This document shows positions 1-8,442 of a DNA stretch of 30,765 nucleotides, one piece after another; position 1 is the first letter of the stretch; every line of letters begins with the position of its first letter. The notes below the pieces were generated by a model. It searched no databases. It worked only from the letters and a program-made list of their open reading frames with translations, and was not told the origin of the DNA. This stretch comes from CAYNYI01 sp964401455 (GTDB taxonomy: Bacteria; Fibrobacterota; OXYB2-FULL-49-7; CAYNYI01). The position numbers and the translations under genes are program-made. Where the stretch lies: positions 1 to 30,765 of the forward strand of contig CAYNYI010000022.1 in assembly GCA_964401455.1 (NCBI GenBank), given 5' to 3'.

Positions 1-77
1 CGGTTGCGTTTTTGGAAAAGTGTCCTCGAATTACCTAACACGCACACCAGGCACCCTCCGGGGCGGGCAGCGTTTCT

Positions 78-1088
78 CTACATTCTTTCCCGCACTGCCT
101 CCAGTTCCGCTTCCGTTTCGGAAATCAGGCCGGAGACAATTTCCCTCATAGGAAGAACTTTGTTCATTAGTCCGACACTCTGTCCGGCCATCAGCGACCC
201 GTCATCTATATTTCCCTCATTGACAGCTTTAGCAAGTGTTCCAACCCAGAAGCTTTCGACTTCATACTGGGCTGCCTGTCTGGTTATTTCCTGATTCTCA
301 AGTTTTTTTATGAGTTTAAGTTGAAGCTTGTTGAAGCTGTCCATGCCGGAGTTTTTTATTGCTCTAACAGCGACAACCGGTAGTCTGGAGTCGTATTGGG
401 GCGTTGCGACGGCCTGCCGTGCTCTGGCTTTTATAAAAGCTTTTTTAAAATCCGGATGGGCGCAGCATTCTTCGCTCATAACGAAACGTGTACCCATCTG
501 ACACCCGGCGGCGCCCATAAGCAGAAGATGGGCGATCATTTTTCCTCCCGCTATTCCACCGCCGGTGAATATCGGGACATCCTTTACTTCGAACAGGACC
601 TGCTGGAGCAGGATTGTCAATGATACATGGCCTATGTGGCCGCCCGCCTCACTGCCTTCAAGTATAAGTGCGTCGACTCCGAATTTCACCTGTTGTTCCG
701 CTATTGATTTTGTTGATGCGAACGACATGGTTTTTTTACCGGATCCCTTCATAAGCTCAATATCTTTCTTGCGCGGAAAACTTCCCGCGAATACCACTAC
801 AGGAACATTTTTGTTCTTAACGATTTCCAGATGGGCTTTATAATTAGGGGCTATGGTTATAAGGTTTACGCCGAACGGCTTTTTTATGGCGGAAATACAT
901 CTGTCCAATTCGGTTTCAAACATTTCCGGGGGCATGTTTCCACCCGCGAATACCGGAAACAACCCGTTTTCGGAGACTGATTTTACAAGCTCATAACCGC
1001 TTATCCATGTCATGGCGCCGCAGATTACCGGAAAATCGACCCCCAGGAAATCTCTTCCACTTTTTGTTAATTTTTCGATTAGTTTCAT
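78..1088 (-). CDS. FabK / nitronate monooxygenase family FMN enzyme
   Basis: The 336-residue protein is a single TIM-barrel flavoenzyme of the 2-nitropropane dioxygenase / FabK superfamily. The phosphate-and-flavin motif EGSEAGGHIG lies at residues 144-153, with the family's catalytic His at 151. GGGIAGGK (176-183) and GAAGCQMGTRF (192-202) form the FMN phosphate site. In this family members either reduce enoyl-ACP with NAD(P)H (FabK) or oxidise nitronates; these motifs do not separate the two. The ATG at 1088 is 19 nt after the stop of the DMT transporter, and no strong Shine-Dalgarno is visible. It is the last gene of the minus-strand run starting at yicC. FabK-like activity would fit an otherwise housekeeping operon, but no other fatty-acid gene is nearby. 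Confidence 0.85.
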   Translation of the reverse strand: MKLIEKLTKSGRDFLGVDFPVICGAMTWISGYELVKSVSENGLFPVFAGGNMPPEMFETELDRCISAIKKPFGVNLITIAPNYKAHLEIVKNKNVPVVVFAGSFPRKKDIELMKGSGKKTMSFASTKSIAEQQVKFGVDALILEGSEAGGHIGHVSLTILLQQVLFEVKDVPIFTGGGIAGGKMIAHLLLMGAAGCQMGTRFVMSEECCAHPDFKKAFIKARARQAVATPQYDSRLPVVAVRAIKNSGMDSFNKLQLKLIKKLENQEITRQAAQYEVESFWVGTLAKAVNEGNIDDGSLMAGQSVGLMNKVLPMREIVSGLISETEAELEAVRERM

Positions 1089-1107
1089 AAGAAGTTCCGG
1101 TTTAAGA

Positions 1108-1959
1108 TTAGAAGTTTATCAGAATAAGGGCCGCGCCGGCAAGGGGAAACCCGGCTATACTGTATCTGGGAAGAGGCTGTTTCCAGACTTTATAAGCGAA
1201 GATTACATCCACTATAACCGCGAATACTCCGGTAAACGGAAAGACTGCGATTTCGCCGGCCTGAAGAGCGGTGATAATAAATGTTGTTGTTAAAATATTT
1301 ATTATTCCGAGCCCTGCTCCGTATTTGATTTCACGCATGCCCGGCAGCTGATTTTTGAAAAGCAGGTATAAAGCTGATATGGAAAATGAAAACAAAAGTA
1401 TAATGAGAGTGATTCCGAATGCATCTGTTTCGGGAAAGGACCTGCGCATAAGGGCCGGAGCTGTGTAGGCATTCCCTTGAAATAGAAATAGAATAAGACC
1501 CCAGAAAAAAATACCGGTTCTGCCCGAGTTCCTTTTTTTAGTATTCTTTTCGTTGCCCGATGATAAAAGGAAAAATGAGAATATTCCGGCGGTCAGGGCC
1601 GCGGCCCTTGCCGGAGTGAAAGATTCTTCCCAGAGAGCTACTGCAATGATTACCGGGAAAGATATTGAAAGGCGAAATATGGTCAGCATAACCGCGGAAT
1701 TATATTGGGAAAAGCATTTGTTGAGAATTATAAGCGAGAAAAAGTAGAAAATACCAGCATGTAGAGAAGGAAGAAGCTCTGAAGCCGAACCTGCGTTGAA
1801 TGAGGGCAGGCCGCGAAAGGCAATAAGAATCAGGGCTGCGAAAAGATAGTTTATTGTTAGTACTGCCGCGGTCTTTTCTGTTTTGATTTCGATGAGTTTC
1901 AGGTATTGGCCGAAAAGGCTGTTGAAAACGGCTGCCGCTAGAATAATTGGGATATACAT
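1108..1959 (-). CDS. EamA/DMT-superfamily membrane transporter
   Basis: The 283-residue protein is almost wholly hydrophobic, with about ten predicted membrane segments in two five-helix halves, the usual EamA/DMT layout. A short basic loop (about residues 135-148, with NEKNTKKRNSGR) separates the halves. DMT proteins export amino acids, metabolites or drugs, or import nucleotide sugars; nothing here fixes the substrate. The ATG at 1959 lies 7 nt after the stop of the M23 peptidase gene, so the two are probably co-translated. The first helix begins directly at residue 1, so no upstream start is needed. Confidence 0.8.
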   Translation of the reverse strand: MYIPIILAAAVFNSLFGQYLKLIEIKTEKTAAVLTINYLFAALILIAFRGLPSFNAGSASELLPSLHAGIFYFFSLIILNKCFSQYNSAVMLTIFRLSISFPVIIAVALWEESFTPARAAALTAGIFSFFLLSSGNEKNTKKRNSGRTGIFFWGLILFLFQGNAYTAPALMRRSFPETDAFGITLIILLFSFSISALYLLFKNQLPGMREIKYGAGLGIINILTTTFIITALQAGEIAVFPFTGVFAVIVDVIFAYKVWKQPLPRYSIAGFPLAGAALILINF

Positions 1960-1966
1960 ATGAAGC

Positions 1967-2863
1967 CTAATTCAGAAAAAAGAACCTGTCGGGGTTGACA
2001 TGTTCTCCGTCTTTTATTACTTCATAATGGAGGTGTACACCCGAACTTCTTCCGCTTTCACCCATAGTCGCAATCCGCTGGTTCTTTTTTACTTTTTGAC
2101 CCGGTTTAACAAACGGCCATTCAAGGTGGGCATATACGGTGGTGAACCCATTATGATGGTTTATATGTATTTGGTGTCCGAAGTTTATATCCTTATTGAC
2201 CCGGCTTACTGTTCCGGCAGCGGCGCTGTAGACAGATGAGCCTCTTGGGCCGGAGAAATCAATACCGAGGTGAGGAAGAATTTTTCCTGTGAACGGGTCT
2301 CTGCATTGGCCGAATTTTCTGATGATTCTTGATTCGGTGGTGCATGGTATTACGGATGGCAGGTGTTTTACTTTTGACGGTTTTTTATTAATCTCCTCCA
2401 AGATCCCGGTATAGTAATCAAGAAGATCCAGGTTGTTTGCCGTCATCTTTTTATAGTTCTCTGTTTTTACAGTTATGCTTTCAAGGTATTCATCAACATA
2501 GCTTTCAATATTCATCAACTGCTCAATTTTAGTTCTGTCCTCACGGAGTTTGTCGATTTTTTCGTCAAGCATGGATATTTTCTGCCGCATTTTTCCAAGG
2601 TGGGTTTCCATGGTAACGTTCTCTTTACGGAGATTTTTAAGATGTGTCCTTTTTGAGATAAGCGGGTCTGAATAATAGGCGGAGTCGCCGAGTACGCCTG
2701 TAATGGCAAGAACCCTCTTCCCGACGGCATATATAGAGAATGCTCCGAATATAACAGCAAGCAAAAGAAGCAGGGCTGAAAGCTTGCTGATTCTGTATTC
2801 TCTAATTGCGCCTTTCTCAGGGGATATTTTGAGAAAGGTTATTTTCTTTTTAGGCCTTGCCAT
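1967..2863 (-). CDS. Membrane-anchored coiled-coil M23 metallopeptidase
   Basis: This is a peptidoglycan endopeptidase-type protein of 298 residues. It has a basic cytoplasmic N-terminus, one membrane anchor at about 28-47, a charged heptad-rich coiled coil at about 70-118, and a C-terminal LytM/M23 domain at about 178-295. All zinc ligands expected of an active enzyme are present: H198 and D202 in PHLGIDF, H246 in VYAHLEW, and the HLH pair at 277-279. It is therefore probably catalytic, not a degenerate EnvC/NlpD-type activator. The domain order matches periplasmic M23 proteins acting in cell elongation or separation. Its ATG shares one base with the TAA of the preceding 114-residue gene (TAATG), which points to coupled translation. 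Confidence 0.9.
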   Translation of the reverse strand: MARPKKKITFLKISPEKGAIREYRISKLSALLLLLAVIFGAFSIYAVGKRVLAITGVLGDSAYYSDPLISKRTHLKNLRKENVTMETHLGKMRQKISMLDEKIDKLREDRTKIEQLMNIESYVDEYLESITVKTENYKKMTANNLDLLDYYTGILEEINKKPSKVKHLPSVIPCTTESRIIRKFGQCRDPFTGKILPHLGIDFSGPRGSSVYSAAAGTVSRVNKDINFGHQIHINHHNGFTTVYAHLEWPFVKPGQKVKKNQRIATMGESGRSSGVHLHYEVIKDGEHVNPDRFFFLN

Positions 2864-3207
2864 TAATTCTCAGAGTCGGAGTCTTTGTGTTTTTCTTCGT
2901 TGTCTTCAGGCTCGCCACTTTTATCGATTTCTTCTTTAAGTGTGGCTATTTTAAGCTGAATATTTTTTATTTCCTCGATTTGAGCCAGGATTATGTCATT
3001 AGAGGCCAGTTTATCCTCGGAGCCTTCGGAGAAAGATTTGAGTACTTCGCGGCCCATTGTTCTTAAACATTCCTGTTCGGCTTTTTTCTGCTCGGTGATC
3101 TTAATTTTGAGCTTCAGGATATTTCCGTATATTTCCATTTTACGGATTCCCACTGAAGCTGAGTCTTTCAGGTTCTTAAAAATTTTTTCAAAATCTTTCT
3201 TTTCCAT
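2863..3207 (-). CDS. Small charged coiled-coil protein of unknown function
   Basis: I do not recognise a family for this 114-residue protein. It is highly charged and probably almost entirely alpha-helical. Heptad-like stretches occur at about residues 25-60 and 73-93 (ILAQIEEIKNIQLKIATLKEE), followed by a disordered acidic tail ending DSDSEN. It has no signal peptide or membrane segment, so it is predicted cytoplasmic. It sits between mlaF and the M23 peptidase, sharing a base with the latter, and starts 13 nt after the mlaF stop. A scaffold or partner for either neighbour is possible but is inference only. Confidence 0.75.
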   Translation of the reverse strand: MEKKDFEKIFKNLKDSASVGIRKMEIYGNILKLKIKITEQKKAEQECLRTMGREVLKSFSEGSEDKLASNDIILAQIEEIKNIQLKIATLKEEIDKSGEPEDNEEKHKDSDSEN

Positions 3208-3220
3208 TTTTTTCCCCGGT

Positions 3221-4078
3221 TTATTTTAATTTACTGATATCAAATTTCGCCTGATATGCCTTCTTCTCGTTATCAGTTGCCAGTGTGCCGTCGTACTGGA
3301 GTTTTCTTCTGCCTTCTATAAATTGCCTCACATAAGGGTTTTTTGTGGACTTTACTTCATTTACCGTACCTGTAAAAATAATTCTACCTTCTCTGAGCAT
3401 TGAGATTCTTCCGTTCTCCGAAGCGATTTTATAGGCGCTGACCATGTCATGGGTAACTACTATAGAAGTAACTTCCAGTTTGCGCTGCATATCGAGTATA
3501 AGGTCATTAATAACATCGGAAGTTATCGGGTCGAGACCGGTCGTCGGTTCGTCATACATTATCACGGTCGGCGACATAACAAGCACCCTGGCGAGCCCTA
3601 CTCTCTTTTTCATACCTCCGGATAGTTCGGAGGGCATTTTTTCCTCAATTCCGCTGAGACCTACGAGAGCAAGATTTTTTCTTACTATAGCGTCTATATC
3701 TTTACGGAGCATAGGCTTTTTCTCGCGTCTTCCTCTTTCCCGTAGTGGAAATGAAAGATTTTCTCCGACGCTCATAGAATCGAAAAGCGCCGCTCCCTGA
3801 AAAAGCATTCCCAGCCTTTCCCTTATATCGAAAATTTCCGTTTTGCGGGCATTGGTGATTTCGCGGTTCTCAATGAATATCCTTCCGCCGTCTGGGTTCA
3901 GCAGTCCTATTATATGTTTCAGGATTACAGACTTTCCCTGTCCGGAACCGCCGATTATAACCATTGTTTCTCCGCGCCTTATATCAAGGGAAACATTGTC
4001 GAGGACTTTCTGAGACCCGAAACTTTTTCTCAGATGTTCAATCTTTATCATGATTTCCCGGTCTTCTTTTACGGGCAT
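3221..4078 (-). CDS. mlaF: Mla/Mce-type lipid-transport ABC ATPase
   Basis: This is the ATPase of an Mla/Mce-family ABC system that moves phospholipids between inner and outer membranes. The 285-residue protein has Walker A GGSGQGKS (43-50), Q-loop FQ (93-94), signature LSGGMKKR (152-159), Walker B VIMYDEP (172-178) and a VVTHD switch His. The SGGMKKRVGLAR wording is typical of MlaF/Mkl rather than importer ATPases. A good Shine-Dalgarno (GGGGGAAG) precedes the ATG at 4078. It follows the permease mlaE by 8 nt. The tail of about 40 residues after the H-loop resembles the MlaF extension that contacts MlaB, although no mlaB is visible. Confidence 0.9.
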   Translation of the reverse strand: MPVKEDREIMIKIEHLRKSFGSQKVLDNVSLDIRRGETMVIIGGSGQGKSVILKHIIGLLNPDGGRIFIENREITNARKTEIFDIRERLGMLFQGAALFDSMSVGENLSFPLRERGRREKKPMLRKDIDAIVRKNLALVGLSGIEEKMPSELSGGMKKRVGLARVLVMSPTVIMYDEPTTGLDPITSDVINDLILDMQRKLEVTSIVVTHDMVSAYKIASENGRISMLREGRIIFTGTVNEVKSTKNPYVRQFIEGRRKLQYDGTLATDNEKKAYQAKFDISKLK

Positions 4079-4086
4079 TCTTCCCC

Positions 4087-4890
4087 CTATACTTTCAAGA
4101 ACAGAGCGACTATTACAAAATCCAGAATAAGCACCAGTACCGCTGTAGCTACAACAGAACCCATGGCGGCTTTCCCGACACCTTCCGCGCCGCCTTCCGC
4201 GTTGATACCGAAATAACAGCCTACCGAAGTGGTAATAAAACCGAAGACACCGGCTTTAATGAGGCCAAGGCGCACATCCGCGATCGAAAAAAGAAATTTA
4301 AGACCGCTTAAATAAAGATGCGAAGTGATGTCAACTACAGCCACGGCGGTTATCCATCCTCCGATCAACGCGACAAAAAGAGCTATAATGGTTAATATTA
4401 CGTACATCACGGTTCCCGCCACTATTCTGGGCAGGACCAGATACCGCAGCGGCTCAAGGCTCAGACATTCCATGGCGTCTATCTGCTCATTGGTTTTCAT
4501 TGTGCCGAGTTCGGCGGCAATTGAGGCGCCTACTCTTCCGGAAAGGACAAGAGCGGTTATAACGGGGCCGAGCTCAATAAATGTAACTTTTGCCGTGGCC
4601 GTACCAAGATAAGTCAGGGGTACAATACCCTGAAACTGCATAGCGGCCTGAGAACAGGCGACGGCACCGGTAAAAAGCGAAACGATTAAAACCAGAGGTA
4701 TGGACTGGACACCTATTGAATACATCTGATAGACAGTAATATCCAGGTTTCCCGGCAGATGCGGCAGCCGGAGAGCAGTGCTGGCTATTAGTCTGCCCAG
4801 ATCCCCGACCCACTCCACTATGGTGCGGATCCTGTCGAGCAGCAGTATCCTGGAAATCTTTCTCAGTATCTGTACCATATTATATGCCAA
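4087..4890 (-). CDS. mlaE: Mla/Mce-type ABC permease
   Basis: The MlaE/YrbE permease partners MlaF. The family core is clear: a re-entrant N-terminal helix, SLFTGAV, then an ELGPVITALVLSGRVGAS block and the coupling segment MKTNEQIDAMECLSLEPLRY, followed by three more membrane helices. Its length of 267 residues is normal. The annotated start is a TTG at 4890; an in-frame ATG at 4878 would give 263 residues, and neither has a clear Shine-Dalgarno. A 7-bp inverted repeat covers both candidate starts. It lies 38 nt after the dnaB stop. The MlaD (MCE-domain) and MlaC components expected in a full system are not in the window. Confidence 0.9.
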   Translation of the reverse strand: MAYNMVQILRKISRILLLDRIRTIVEWVGDLGRLIASTALRLPHLPGNLDITVYQMYSIGVQSIPLVLIVSLFTGAVACSQAAMQFQGIVPLTYLGTATAKVTFIELGPVITALVLSGRVGASIAAELGTMKTNEQIDAMECLSLEPLRYLVLPRIVAGTVMYVILTIIALFVALIGGWITAVAVVDITSHLYLSGLKFLFSIADVRLGLIKAGVFGFITTSVGCYFGINAEGGAEGVGKAAMGSVVATAVLVLILDFVIVALFLKV

Positions 4891-4896
4891 TAATAT
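4877..4896. repeat. Inverted repeat over the mlaE start codons
   Basis: ATATTAT at 4877-4883 and ATAATAT at 4890-4896 are perfect reverse complements around a 6-nt centre. Together they cover both possible mlaE start codons. The element could hide the start in mRNA structure or serve as a protein site, but it is A/T-rich and short, so chance is a fair alternative. Confidence 0.3.
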
Positions 4897-4928
4897 AGTT
4901 AATGATACCCGTAAAAGACCCGAAAAAC

Positions 4929-6311
4929 TTAATATACAGTTTCTTCAGGCTCCATGGGCTCAAAATTCTCGAAACGGGTGAATTTTTTAATGAATGTAAC
5001 CGGAATATCGCCTGTCGGACCGTTTCTGTTTTTCTCAAGAATTATTGAGGATTTTATCGAATCCCCGGATGTCATATCATTCTCGCTTTTATCATTATGT
5101 ACAAACATTACCATGTCCGCGTCTTGTTCTATTGAACCGGATTCACGAAGGTCGCTCAGTTGTGGACGCGCGTCTTTGCTTCTTTGCTCGACACTCCTGT
5201 TGAGCTGCGACAATGCTACTACTGGAATATCAAGTTCTTTTGCGATGGATTTCAATGCGCTTGAGATGTACTGTATTTCTATCTGTCGGCTCTCAAACCT
5301 GGCTCCACCGGTTACAAGCTGGAGATAATCGACGAAAATTATACCGATGTCGTTCCGGGCCTTGAGACGTCTTGCCTTGGCCCTTATTTCCATTACGGAT
5401 ATACCGGGTGTATCGTCAAGCCATATAGGCGCGTTTGCCATAGGGCTTGTGGCCATGGCGATTTTTTGAAGGTCTCTTGTCGCAAGATTTCCTGTATTCA
5501 GCTTATTCATATTGATCTTGGCTTCAGCGCATACTATTCTTTTTACAAGCTGTATATTAGACATTTCAAGACTGAATACCGCACATGGTACGGGGTTTTC
5601 CAATTTCATGGCCATATTTGAGGCAAGCGAGAGGGCGAAAGATGTTTTTCCGCTTCCCGGCCTTCCCGCTATTATGATAAGGTCGGTTTTATGAAAACCC
5701 CCAATAAGACTGTCCAGTTTGTTATATCCCGTAGGGATTCCCAGAGTCGAGTCTTTGTTGTCAGACAGCATCTGTATCTGGTTGAGCAGAGGGTTTATTT
5801 CATTGCTGATCTTTGTGAAGTCTTTTTTAATCTGCCGCTGCGCGAGTCTGAATATCTCCTGTTCAATATTGTTGAGTATTATGCTGACTTCCTCGCTTTG
5901 TTCGAAAGCATTTCCGATGGCTTTTCTGGAAATTGTAATAAGGTCTCTGAGGATGCTTTTTTCTCTGACTATTCTGGCATGGCTTTCTATGTTTCCTGAG
6001 AAAATCACGTCCGCGGCGAGTTCCATGAGGTACTCCGTGCCGCCGGCTTTTTCAAGGTCGCCCGTTTTTTTTAACAATTCCGATACTGTGAGTATGTCTA
6101 TATTTTCGTTTTTTTCTTCGAGTTCCAGCATTGCCTTGAAAATCAGCTTATGCGCCTCCCGATAGAAAATTTCCGGCTCTCTTATGACTTCTATGGTTGA
6201 ATTAAACGCGTCTTTGTCCTTCAAGGCGGTCCCGAGCAGGTGCCTTTCTATGTCCAGAGCCTGTGGTGGCTGGAGCTGTTCGTTAACTTTTCTTTTCTCG
6301 GGTTTTTTCAT
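4929..6311 (-). CDS. dnaB: Replicative DNA helicase
   Basis: This is the hexameric 5'-3' helicase of the replication fork. In the 460-residue protein the N-terminal primase-interacting domain begins at about residue 14 (LQPPQALDIERHLLGTAL) and a linker runs at about 120-185. The RecA-like motor has Walker A GRPGSGKT (216-223), Walker B IIFVDYLQL (324-332), ALSQLNRSVE (366-375) and SGSIEQDAD (391-399). The length is normal and there is no intein at the usual Walker A or later insertion points. The ATG at 6311 lies inside the end of the uracil-DNA glycosylase gene (29-nt overlap), with an AAGG Shine-Dalgarno-like stretch upstream. A single promoter upstream of yicC could therefore drive it. Confidence 0.97.
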   Translation of the reverse strand: MKKPEKRKVNEQLQPPQALDIERHLLGTALKDKDAFNSTIEVIREPEIFYREAHKLIFKAMLELEEKNENIDILTVSELLKKTGDLEKAGGTEYLMELAADVIFSGNIESHARIVREKSILRDLITISRKAIGNAFEQSEEVSIILNNIEQEIFRLAQRQIKKDFTKISNEINPLLNQIQMLSDNKDSTLGIPTGYNKLDSLIGGFHKTDLIIIAGRPGSGKTSFALSLASNMAMKLENPVPCAVFSLEMSNIQLVKRIVCAEAKINMNKLNTGNLATRDLQKIAMATSPMANAPIWLDDTPGISVMEIRAKARRLKARNDIGIIFVDYLQLVTGGARFESRQIEIQYISSALKSIAKELDIPVVALSQLNRSVEQRSKDARPQLSDLRESGSIEQDADMVMFVHNDKSENDMTSGDSIKSSIILEKNRNGPTGDIPVTFIKKFTRFENFEPMEPEETVY

Positions 6312-7002
6312 TGTTTAAAACCTTCATTACAAGTTTAAGATCTTCCCAGGCAGATTTTTTGGCCGACTCGTTTCTGAGCAGATATGAAGGATGATAGGTA
6401 ACAATAATCTTACTGTTGCCCCTCAAATGCACCCTGCCGCGGAGTCTGCCCGTACTCTCCTCGGTTTTGAGTATGTTTCTTGCCGCGACACGGCCGAGGC
6501 AGCATATGACCTCGGGAGCTATAACCTTAACCTGATCTCTCAGATACTTAATGCATGTTTCCGATTCCTGCGGGCTGGGGTCGCGGTTGTCCGGCGGTCT
6601 GCATTTCAGAATATTGCATATGAAAACGTCCTTTCTCGACATTTTCAGTCCGTTCTCAATCATTTTTGTAAGCAGTTGGCCCGCTTTGCCGACAAACGGT
6701 CTGCCTTGAATGTCTTCACTCTGACCCGGCGCCTCTCCTACGAACATAAGGCGGGCGTCCGGGGAACCTTCGCCCGGGACCGCTTTAGTTCTTGTTTTGC
6801 CGAGTCCGCAGTTTCTGCAGGTGTTTATAAAACCCGCTATTTCCGAAAGCATTTCTTTTTTTCCGAGGGCAGGGAGATTAGAAGGCGTTTCTGTTTCAGG
6901 CGCTTCCCGAGGCTCTTCCTGCGCGGTTGCCGTTGTAAAAGGAAGCCATACCGTATTACCCCATCTTCTCTGCTGTTCAAGAAATAGTTTTTTCTTATCC
7001 AT
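6283..7002 (-). CDS. Type-4 uracil-DNA glycosylase (Fe-S)
   Basis: This enzyme removes uracil from DNA in base-excision repair. The 239-residue protein carries the family-4 marks: four cluster cysteines at C62, C65, C134 and C150, motif A GEAPGQSED (89-97) and motif B HPSYLLRN (204-211). An extension of about 45 residues rich in Thr, Glu and Pro precedes the domain and looks disordered. The ATG at 7002 overlaps the end of coaBC by 8 nt, and the 3' end overlaps dnaB by 29 nt. Repair and replication genes are thus tied translationally. Database entries sometimes label this family as a phage SPO1 DNA polymerase-related protein. Confidence 0.93.
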   Translation of the reverse strand: MDKKKLFLEQQRRWGNTVWLPFTTATAQEEPREAPETETPSNLPALGKKEMLSEIAGFINTCRNCGLGKTRTKAVPGEGSPDARLMFVGEAPGQSEDIQGRPFVGKAGQLLTKMIENGLKMSRKDVFICNILKCRPPDNRDPSPQESETCIKYLRDQVKVIAPEVICCLGRVAARNILKTEESTGRLRGRVHLRGNSKIIVTYHPSYLLRNESAKKSAWEDLKLVMKVLNNEKTREKKS

Positions 7003-8206
7003 TTTTTTTGCCGGAAATTTTTTTGCATATTATATCGGCAAGTCTGAAGCCGAGTTTTCTTTTTTCCATAAGCGGAACTTTAACGGGACTCTCCCCTGGA
7101 AACAGGACCGATACTCTGTTGGTGTGGGATTCAAAACCTGCGTCTTCCGAAAGTGCGTTGTTGGCTACTATCATGTCGCATTTCTTTTCTTTCAGTTTCC
7201 GGGCTGCTTCTTCTTCCGGGCTCCCGGTTTCGAGGCAGAAACCGACAGTAAATCCCCGGTTTTCAGTTTGGGAGACTTCGGCCAGGATATCCCTGGTTTT
7301 TTTGAGGTTTATTGCGGAAAGAGATTTACACGAAGATTTTTTTATCTTTGCATTGGAATAATCGGCGGGGGTGAAATCTCCGACAGCCGCCGAGAATACC
7401 GAAATATCGACATCTTTAATCACGTCCATAACCGAATCATACATTTCTGCCGCTGTTTCCACAGCAATGAGGTCGACTTTGTAGGGCGCCGGTCTTTTTA
7501 CCGGGCCGGATATAAGCTTTGTTTCCGCTCCCATACATGACAGAGCAAAAGCCATGCTGTACCCCATAAGGCCTCCGGAGCGGTTTGATATAAAACGGAC
7601 CGGGTCAATTGCTTCACGCGTTGGTCCTGCGGTTACAAGCGCTTTTTTTCCGGCAAGTTTTTTTTCTGTAAGGTGATATATGCAGGCATCGACAATTTCC
7701 CGGGGTTCGGACATTCGCCCCCTGCCTGAAGTTCCGCAGGCCAGCTCCCCCTCGGCAGGGCCGCAGAAGAAGACTCCGTCCGAGGAAAGTGTCCGGCAGT
7801 TTCTTTTTACAGCCGGGCTTTCCCACATTCTACTGTTCATTGAAGGCGCTATAAGAACGGGGCATCCTGTCGCGGCATACAAAGATGACAGAGCATCGTC
7901 CGCCGTGCCGCAGGCGAATTTGGAAATAACGTCTGCTGTTGCGGGAGCGGTTAAAAAAAGGTCTGCTTTGTCGGTTATTTCTATATGTGCCGGCGCTCCT
8001 CCGAGACCTTCATCGAAGATATCCGTCAAGACCGGGTTACCGGAAAGCGCGGAAAGTGCAGCTTTGCCTGCGAAGCGGAGTCCGTTTTCTGTAGCTACAG
8101 TTTTTACGGCCGCGCCTTCTTTACGAAGGAGTCTTATCAGTTCGGGGGTTTTACAGGCGGCAATTCCTCCCGATATTCCGAGAATTATATTTTTTCCGGA
8201 AAGCAT
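6995..8206 (-). CDS. coaBC: Bifunctional phosphopantothenoylcysteine synthetase/decarboxylase
   Basis: This enzyme carries out two steps of coenzyme A synthesis: ligation of cysteine to phosphopantothenate (CoaB) and FMN-dependent decarboxylation (CoaC). In the 403-residue protein the N-terminal CoaC domain has the catalytic His at 74 (PAHIEI), the substrate loop PSMNSRMW (121-128; the usual form is PAMN) and the active-site Cys at 157 in ELACGTSGRGRM. The CoaB domain begins at about 183 with AGPTREAIDPVRFISNRSGG (193-212) and retains the KIKK motif. It starts 11 nt after the rpoZ stop, which matches the widespread rpoZ-coaBC pairing. Confidence 0.96.
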   Translation of the reverse strand: MLSGKNIILGISGGIAACKTPELIRLLRKEGAAVKTVATENGLRFAGKAALSALSGNPVLTDIFDEGLGGAPAHIEITDKADLFLTAPATADVISKFACGTADDALSSLYAATGCPVLIAPSMNSRMWESPAVKRNCRTLSSDGVFFCGPAEGELACGTSGRGRMSEPREIVDACIYHLTEKKLAGKKALVTAGPTREAIDPVRFISNRSGGLMGYSMAFALSCMGAETKLISGPVKRPAPYKVDLIAVETAAEMYDSVMDVIKDVDISVFSAAVGDFTPADYSNAKIKKSSCKSLSAINLKKTRDILAEVSQTENRGFTVGFCLETGSPEEEAARKLKEKKCDMIVANNALSEDAGFESHTNRVSVLFPGESPVKVPLMEKRKLGFRLADIICKKISGKKNG

Positions 8207-8217
8207 CAGGGGTAAAT

Positions 8218-8427
8218 TCAGTCAGCCTGGGTTTCTTCGAGTTTTACTATTCTTCCGTCCAGGACTTTGTTAATGGCTTCTGAGATAACTGTACGGTTTT
8301 TTATTTCAAGTATACCGAGTTTCTGTTGGTCGTTAAGCTGACGGGCTGCCTGCGAAGAAATATTGGTAAATTCATAGAAATTAAATTCCGGGCGGTCGAA
8401 TTCTTCAAAATAAACTTTGGGTCTCAT
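8218..8427 (-). CDS. rpoZ: RNA polymerase omega subunit
   Basis: This 69-residue Rpb6/omega-type protein helps assemble and stabilise RNA polymerase by clamping the beta' subunit. The family core is seen in SSQAARQLND (about 24-33) followed by NRTVISEAINKVLDGRI (about 44-60), the helical AL-E-GKI-like end of omega. Identification rests partly on context, since it lies between yicC and coaBC where rpoZ is normally found. A textbook Shine-Dalgarno (AAGGAG) sits 6 nt before the ATG. Omega is short and variable, so sequence alone is moderate evidence. Confidence 0.85.
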   Translation of the reverse strand: MRPKVYFEEFDRPEFNFYEFTNISSQAARQLNDQQKLGILEIKNRTVISEAINKVLDGRIVKLEETQAD

Positions 8428-8442
8428 TTTTTGCTCCTTTTG

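Noticed and set aside
6391..8273. Long open frames on the plus strand (for example 6391-6987, 6797-7540, 7680-8273)
   Set aside because: They lie opposite the clearly identified UDG and coaBC genes, show no family motifs and have a skewed Ser/Phe/Arg composition typical of antisense shadows.
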